64,000 nucleotides of DNA. Origin: Pseudoxanthomonas sp. SL93 (GTDB lineage Bacteria > Pseudomonadota > Gammaproteobacteria > Xanthomonadales > Xanthomonadaceae). This document shows, in pieces, positions 60,244 through 64,000 of this stretch (positions are counted from its first letter, which is position 1; each line of letters begins with the position of its first letter). Below the pieces are notes generated by a model. It was not told the DNA's origin. It made no database searches and saw nothing but the letters and a program-made list of their open reading frames with translations. The stretch spans positions 310,001-374,000 of the forward strand of contig NZ_CP113065.1 in assembly GCF_026625825.1 (NCBI RefSeq), in the 5' to 3' direction. The translations under genes and the position numbers were made by a program.

Positions 60244-60742
60244 CGCGCGGGTTCCATGGGCGCCGCCGGCGTTGCGACAGCAGGTGGTCGACGGAGAGCG
60301 AACCCGCGCCGGTCAGCACCAGCGAGAAGCAGGCCAGCGCCCAGAACAGGGGATACTCGATGCCGCGGTGCATCCAGAACCAGCCGCCGTCCAGGTTCAA
60401 GACCACGGTCATGCCGAGGAACAACGCCGCGACGAGCGCCGACACGCGCGTCCATGCGCCCAGCACCAGCAGGATGCCGAGCGCGGTCTGGGTGCCGGCC
60501 AGCAGCAGCGGCAAGGGTGCCATGGCGGGCAGGCCGAAATGCGTCAGCTCATCGGCGAACCCGCCAAGCCCCGGGCCGCCGAACCAGCCAGCCAGCTTGC
60601 CCAGCCCATGCGGCAGCAGGAAGCCGCCGGCGGCGGCGCGCAACACCAGCAGGCCGGCGGCGCGCACATCGTGGCGCACCACCTGCTCCGGCGCGCACGC
60701 CGGCGGGGAAACCACATCCACCCGTGGCGCCGTCCGGTTCAA
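60227..60742 (-). CDS. DoxX family membrane protein
   Basis: This 171-residue inner-membrane protein has four transmembrane helices. LLVLRAAAGGFLLPHGLGKLAGWFGGPGLGGFADEL is the classic DoxX start (R near helix 1, HGxxK), and helices LPLLLAGTQTALGILLVLGAW, ALVAALFLGMTVVLNL and LFWALACFSLVLTGAG follow. The family is linked to sulfur oxidation or redox stress, but the function of most members is unknown. It overlaps the isochorismatase-like gene by ATGA (60739-60742) and the amidohydrolase gene by 17 bp, so one operon runs leftward from here. Confidence 0.88.
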   Translation of the reverse strand: MNRTAPRVDVVSPPACAPEQVVRHDVRAAGLLVLRAAAGGFLLPHGLGKLAGWFGGPGLGGFADELTHFGLPAMAPLPLLLAGTQTALGILLVLGAWTRVSALVAALFLGMTVVLNLDGGWFWMHRGIEYPLFWALACFSLVLTGAGSLSVDHLLSQRRRRPWNPRDAFGG

Positions 60743-61395
60743 TGCCCGCCTTCCGAGGCGCCAAACATGCTCTTGGCGTACTGGATGCCCAGGCCATAGC
60801 CGCCGCCATGCAGCTTGGCGATGCCAGTGGTCAGGTCGTAGGTCGCGCTGCGTCCCCAGTCGCGCTGCAGTTCCAGCAGGTACTGCACGCTGGTCAGCGG
60901 GCGGACACCGGCCTGGACCATGCGCTGCATCGCGCGCTCGTGCGCCTCGGCGGTGACATCGCCGCAGGCATCGGCGATCACGTAGACCTCGAAGCCCTGG
61001 TCAAGCGCGGACAGCGCCGGCCCGACGATGCATACGCTGGTCCACAGGCCGCCGAGCACGATGCGTCCCTTGCCGGAGGCATTCACCGCCGCGACGACCG
61101 CTGTATCTTCCCAGCAGTTCATGGTGGTGCGGTCGAGCACCTTCGCATTCGGGAAGGCCTCGGGGATTTCCGGGAACAGCGGGCCGGAGAACGACTTCTC
61201 GGCGACCGTGGTCAGCAGCGTCGACACGCCGAAGCCGGCCGCGCCCTTGGCGACCAGCGCAACGTTGTTTCGCAGCATCGCCACGTCGATGGAGTGCGTG
61301 GCGAAGGCCATCTGCGACTGGTGGTCGATCAGGATGAGGGTGTGGTCGTTCGGGGTGAGCAGGGTCTTGCCGGCGGCGGGGGTGGCGGTAGGCAT
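60739..61395 (-). CDS. Isochorismatase family cysteine hydrolase (YcaC-like)
   Basis: This 218-residue hydrolase shows HTLILIDHQSQMAFATHSID (catalytic Asp), then TTVAEKSFSGPLFPEI (Lys region). GRIVLGGLWTSVCIVGPALSALDQGFEVYVIADACGD contains the catalytic Cys in SVC and the cis-peptide neighbourhood. Length and motifs match YcaC-type cysteine hydrolases of uncertain substrate. It begins a leftward operon with DoxX, amidohydrolase, MFS and XapX genes, which suggests uptake, breakdown or detoxification of a small amide or aromatic compound; this is inference. Confidence 0.9.
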   Translation of the reverse strand: MPTATPAAGKTLLTPNDHTLILIDHQSQMAFATHSIDVAMLRNNVALVAKGAAGFGVSTLLTTVAEKSFSGPLFPEIPEAFPNAKVLDRTTMNCWEDTAVVAAVNASGKGRIVLGGLWTSVCIVGPALSALDQGFEVYVIADACGDVTAEAHERAMQRMVQAGVRPLTSVQYLLELQRDWGRSATYDLTTGIAKLHGGGYGLGIQYAKSMFGASEGGH

Positions 61396-61444
61396 GATGG
61401 TCTCCGTGCGTGGGGGAAACGCCGACTTTCACCCGCCAGGGGCT

Positions 61445-61464
61445 ACGCCGGCTTGCACCGGCGT
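61445..61464 (-). terminator. Hairpin downstream of wrbA
   Basis: ACGCCGG (61445-61451) and CCGGCGT (61458-61464) form a perfect 7-bp stem with a 6-nt loop, just after the wrbA stop on the minus strand. There is no T tract, so terminator function is uncertain. Confidence 0.35.
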
Positions 61465-61472
61465 GCGCGGGT

Positions 61473-62072
61473 TCAGCCGTGCAGCTTGATGGCGGTTTCG
61501 GCGACGCGCTGGCCCTGGTAGCGCGCGGCGTCGAGTTCGTTCTGCGTAGGCTGACGCGAGCCGTCGCCGCCGGCGATGGTCGTGGTGCCGTACGGCGAGC
61601 CGCCGGTGACCTCATCCAGCTTCATCTGGCCGGCGAAGCCGTAGTCCAGGCCCACGATGACCATGCCGAAGTGCAGCAGGTTGGTGATGATGGAGAACAG
61701 CGTGGTCTCCTGCCCGCCATGCTGGGTGGCGGTGGAGGTGAAGGCGGCGCCGACCTTGCCGTGCAGCGCGCCCTTGGCCCACAGGCCGCCGGCCTGGTCC
61801 AGGAAGTTGGCCATCTGCGACGACATGCGGCCGAACCGCGTGCCGGTGCCGACGATGATGGCGTCGTAATCGGCCAGTTCGCCGATGGTGGCGATGGGCG
61901 CGGGCTGGTCCAGCTTGTAGTGCGAGGCCTTCGCGACGTCCGCGGGCACCAGTTCCGGCACGCGCTTGATGTCGGCGGTGGCGCCGCCCGCGCGCACGCC
62001 TTCGGCGACGGCGTGGGCCATCGTTTCGATATGCCCGTAGGCGGAGTAGTAGAGGATCAGGACCTTGGCCAT
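61473..62072 (-). CDS. wrbA: NAD(P)H:quinone oxidoreductase WrbA
   Basis: This 199-residue flavodoxin-like protein ([26 protein letters not shown]) reduces quinones by two electrons with FMN and NAD(P)[52 protein letters not shown] is diagnostic for WrbA, as is [24 protein letters not shown] lies before the ATG. It neighbours the AraC regulator gene and the redox-related operon; a pirin gene lies a few kb away, so several quinone-related genes are grouped here. Confidence 0.95.
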   Translation of the reverse strand: MAKVLILYYSAYGHIETMAHAVAEGVRAGGATADIKRVPELVPADVAKASHYKLDQPAPIATIGELADYDAIIVGTGTRFGRMSSQMANFLDQAGGLWAKGALHGKVGAAFTSTATQHGGQETTLFSIITNLLHFGMVIVGLDYGFAGQMKLDEVTGGSPYGTTTIAGGDGSRQPTQNELDAARYQGQRVAETAIKLHG

Positions 62073-62126
62073 GGCGGAATTCCTGTGCAGGGGAGGGGTG
62101 CGCCGTTGGCGGCGCCACCGGGGACG

Positions 62127-62591
62127 TTACGCCGCGCGGGTTACCGGCGTGTGCAGGCGGCAGAACTCCCGCGGTGAGTAGCCGGTCATCCGCCGGAACG
62201 TGCGGGTGAAATGGCTCTGGTCGAAGAAGCCCAGCGACGCAGCGGTGGCGGAGATCTTCTGCGGGCCGCGCGTCAGCTGCTCCTTGGCCAGCGCGATGCG
62301 CTTGGCCAGCACGTATTCCATCGGGCTCTGGCCGGTGCTGATGCGGAACAGGCGCGCGAAGTGGAAGCGGCTGATGCACGCGGCGCCGGCGACGTCGGCC
62401 AGGCTGAAGGCATCGCCGATGTGCCGGTCGATGTAGTGCAGCGCCCGCGCCAGCGCGCGCTCGCTCAGCCCGCGGCTGTAGCGGGCTGGCGCCGTGCGCT
62501 CGGGAAGGCTCCAGGGCGCAGGTGCCTGCGGCACGGCATCCAGAAGCGTCGCGGGGTCGGGGAGGCCAGGGGAATGCAGGTGGACGTCCAC
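62127..62591 (-). CDS. AraC family transcriptional regulator (short, DNA-binding domain only)
   Basis: This protein of about 154 residues carries the two helix-turn-helix motifs of AraC regulators: DAFSLADVAGAACISRFHFARLFRISTGQSPMEYVLAKRI and ISATAASLGFFDQSHFTRTFRRMTGYSPREFCR. The N-terminal 50 residues are proline-rich and form no recognisable ligand domain, so it is a minimal regulator. GTG 62591 was chosen because AAGGAG lies 6-7 nt upstream; longer in-frame starts add unrelated sequence. It is probably the regulator of the adjacent wrbA and isochorismatase genes. Confidence 0.87.
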   Translation of the reverse strand: MDVHLHSPGLPDPATLLDAVPQAPAPWSLPERTAPARYSRGLSERALARALHYIDRHIGDAFSLADVAGAACISRFHFARLFRISTGQSPMEYVLAKRIALAKEQLTRGPQKISATAASLGFFDQSHFTRTFRRMTGYSPREFCRLHTPVTRAA

Positions 62592-62901
62592 GCGGGTCTC
62601 CTTGTGCGGTTCCGGCAGGGGGCGGTCGCGGCGGCATGTTCGGGGGCGCCGCCGCGCCGTGCCACCCATGGTCGACGTTCGTCCGGGTCGGGATAACCCC
62701 AATAGGTGCATCCGCTGTCTCACCCGTTTGGGGAGTGGTGCAGCCGCTGCGCGCGTGCTGATGGCCTGCAGCCAGGTCGGCAAGCCGTCCCGCCTTCCTT
62801 GCATGTCCCGGCAACGGCGATGGAAGTTGCCTGCAGGGATGCCGCGAACGTATCGTGGTGCCACCGGCTTCGCCACCTGGCCAGTGGAGGCCGCTGACAC
62901 G
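62592..62901. other. Divergent intergenic region (310 bp) without a recognised gene
   Basis: It lies between the AraC gene (leftward) and the response-regulator gene (rightward) and should contain both promoters. A pair CCCCAA (about 62697-62702) / TTGGGG (about 62729-62734) could be a loose dyad. Short open frames crossing it show no recognisable protein. I find no RNA gene and no clear promoter pair. Confidence 0.4.
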
Positions 62902-63534
62902 ATGGACACTTCCCCCATGCCCATCCGCATCCTGACCGTCGACGATCATCCGCTGCTGCGCGAAGGCATCGCCGCGGTCATCGAGGGTCAGCCGGACATG
63001 CGGCTGGTCGGCGAGGCGACCAACGGGCTGGAGGCACTGGAAGCCTTCCGTGCCTGCCGTCCCGACGTCACCCTGATGGACCTGCAGATGCCCGGCATGG
63101 GCGGGGTGGAGGCCATCGCCGCGATCCATCGCGAATTCCCGACCGCGCGCATCGTCGTGCTGACCACCTACCAGGGCGACGTGCAGGCGGTGCGCGCCTT
63201 CAAGGCCGGCGCCTGCGGCTATCTGCTCAAGAGCATGCTGCGCAGGGAGCTGCTGGACACCATCCGCGGCGTGCACGAGGGGCGGCGGCGCATTCCGCCG
63301 GAGATCGCGAACGAAATCGCCGAACATGCCGCGGACGAAGCGCTGACCCCGCGCGAGGTCGAAGTGCTGCGGCAGGTGGCGTCCGGCAACGGCAACAAGC
63401 GCATCGCCACGCAACTGGCCATCTCGGAGGAAACCGTGAAGGCGCACATGAAGAACATCCTGGCCAAGCTGGCTGCCAACGACCGCACGCATGCGGTCAC
63501 CATCGCCCTGAAGCGCGGCATCATCGAGATTTGA
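62902..63534 (+). CDS. Response regulator, NarL/FixJ type
   Basis: This 210-residue two-component regulator has a receiver domain (ILTVDDHPLLREGIAAVIE acidic pair, phospho-acceptor Asp in VTLMDLQMPGMGG, Thr/Lys switch in VVLTTYQGD and GYLLKSML). It also has a LuxR-type HTH (LTPREVEVLRQVASGNGNKRIATQLAISEETVKAHMKNILAKLAANDRTHAV). ATG 62902 or 62917 (MPIRILTVDDH) could be the start; GGAGG at 62886-62890 fits 62902 loosely. The cognate kinase is not in the window. A MipA-like outer-membrane gene follows 77 bp downstream and may be its target. Confidence 0.93.
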   Translation: MDTSPMPIRILTVDDHPLLREGIAAVIEGQPDMRLVGEATNGLEALEAFRACRPDVTLMDLQMPGMGGVEAIAAIHREFPTARIVVLTTYQGDVQAVRAFKAGACGYLLKSMLRRELLDTIRGVHEGRRRIPPEIANEIAEHAADEALTPREVEVLRQVASGNGNKRIATQLAISEETVKAHMKNILAKLAANDRTHAVTIALKRGIIEI

Positions 63535-63538
63535 GGGC

Positions 63539-63553
63539 TTAAGGAGTTCTTAA
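63539..63553 (+). repeat. Short inverted repeat upstream of the MipA-like gene
   Basis: TTAAG (63539-63543) and CTTAA (63549-63553) form a dyad with a 5-bp spacer, in the gap between the response regulator and the outer-membrane gene. It could be an operator or promoter element; too short to be sure. Confidence 0.3.
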
Positions 63554-63611
63554 AGACCAGGCGGGAGCATGGCAGCGCCGGATTGCCGGCCCCCCATCCC
63601 CCGAGGTCTTG

Positions 63612-64000
63612 ATGAGAGCGTCGCACGCCTGCCTTCCGCTGTTGTTCCTGCTTCCCCTGGCCGCACACGCCCAGGTCGTCGAGCGCACCGACGCGACGGC
63701 CCTGGACCAGTTGCCTGTCCGCTGGAGCGCCGGCGTGGCGGCGGTATCGCGCGACAGCGAATACGCCGGGGAAGGCACCCGCACCCGCCTGCTTCCCAAC
63801 ATCGCGTTCGACGGCGAGCGCTTCTACCTGCGCGGCGCCGCGTTCGGCTACCGCGTCCATGCCAGCGACCGCTTCGAACTGCGCACCTTCGTCGCCGGCC
63901 GGCTGGACGGCATCGATGCCGACGATTTCGGCAGGGCCGAACTCGCGCGCCGTGGCATCGACCGCGACCTGCTGGATGATCGCGATGACAGCGCCGATGT
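63612..64000 (+). CDS. MipA/OmpV-like outer-membrane protein, N-terminal part (runs off the window)
   Basis: The frame opens at ATG 63612 (GAGG 6 nt upstream) and is still open at base 64000, giving about 129 residues. MRASHACLPLLFLLPLAAHA is a signal peptide. WSAGVAAVSRDSEYAGEGTRTRLLPNIAFDGERFYLRGAAFGYRVHASDRFELRTFVAGRLDGIDADD is the typical MipA/OmpV start, with beta-strands and the segment 'LPNIAF-GERFYLRG-GY'. These scaffolding or porin-like proteins often sit beside a two-component system, as here. The C-terminal barrel is beyond the window. Confidence 0.85.
   Translation, partial: MRASHACLPLLFLLPLAAHAQVVERTDATALDQLPVRWSAGVAAVSRDSEYAGEGTRTRLLPNIAFDGERFYLRGAAFGYRVHASDRFELRTFVAGRLDGIDADDFGRAELARRGIDRDLLDDRDDSAD

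Noticed and set aside
59125..61521. A 798-codon plus-strand frame over the amidohydrolase, DoxX and isochorismatase genes
   Set aside because: It crosses three well-supported minus-strand genes and has no recognisable domain.

Overview
The window is GC-rich, densely coded gammaproteobacterial DNA. The gene order points to the family Xanthomonadaceae (Lysobacteraceae): alaS-csrA-tRNA-Ser-tRNA-Arg on the left, and bcp-gcvR / dapA / BamC-like lipoprotein / fdxA on the right. A Pseudoxanthomonas-like genus is my guess. That placement is by recollection of synteny and protein style, not by a search.

Layout. (1) 1-2612: conserved flank with the 3' part of alaS, csrA, two tRNAs and a small lipoprotein. 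(2) 2764-46366: a very large exopolysaccharide (EPS) locus. It holds two paralogous secreted beta-helix proteins, an AlgD-like GDP-mannose dehydrogenase, three GT4 glycosyltransferases and one GT4-like protein, one GT2, an alkaline-phosphatase-superfamily protein and the initiating phosphoglycosyltransferase. It also holds a polymerase/ligase, a Wzx flippase, a polysaccharide deacetylase, an outer-membrane barrel, a BY-kinase-like ATPase, Wzz, Wza, and UDP-sugar dehydrogenase and epimerase genes. (3) 46481-55203: housekeeping genes (diguanylate cyclase, thiD, phoH, bcp, gcvR, dapA, fdxA). (4) 55496-64000: small-molecule and redox genes (pirin, XapX pair, MFS, amidohydrolase, DoxX, isochorismatase-like, WrbA, AraC), then a response regulator and a truncated MipA-like gene.

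The most interesting part lies inside the EPS locus at 12842-31656. It is a hybrid NRPS-PKS-aminotransferase assembly line in two coupled giant genes (17394-24974 and 24971-30784). It has its own Sfp-type phosphopantetheinyl transferase (12842-13594) and two alpha/beta-hydrolase units that resemble the uncharacterised 'exosortase A system-associated hydrolases 1 and 2'. Read from motifs, the order is half-C / A(Pro-like code) / PCP / KS / AT(malonyl) / ACP / class III aminotransferase, then C / A(Gly-like code) / PCP / C / PCP / hydrolase-2-like domain, then a separate hydrolase 1. The neighbouring EPS genes resemble those of XrtA/PEP-CTERM EPS loci, but no exosortase is visible. My inference is that the assembly line builds an amino-acid-derived group used to decorate the polysaccharide, in place of the small ligase/ACP/decarboxylase set that accompanies these hydrolases in other loci. 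A free secondary metabolite is the main alternative.

The sugar-nucleotide genes (GDP-mannose dehydrogenase-like, UDP-HexNAc dehydrogenase-like, UDP-glucuronate epimerase-like, GalE) suggest an acidic, uronate-rich polymer. A CRP/Clp-like site with a class I geometry lies upstream of the first beta-helix gene, and a MASE2-GGDEF cyclase sits just beyond galE, so control by c-di-GMP through Clp is plausible. All family assignments are by eye, and no database search was run.
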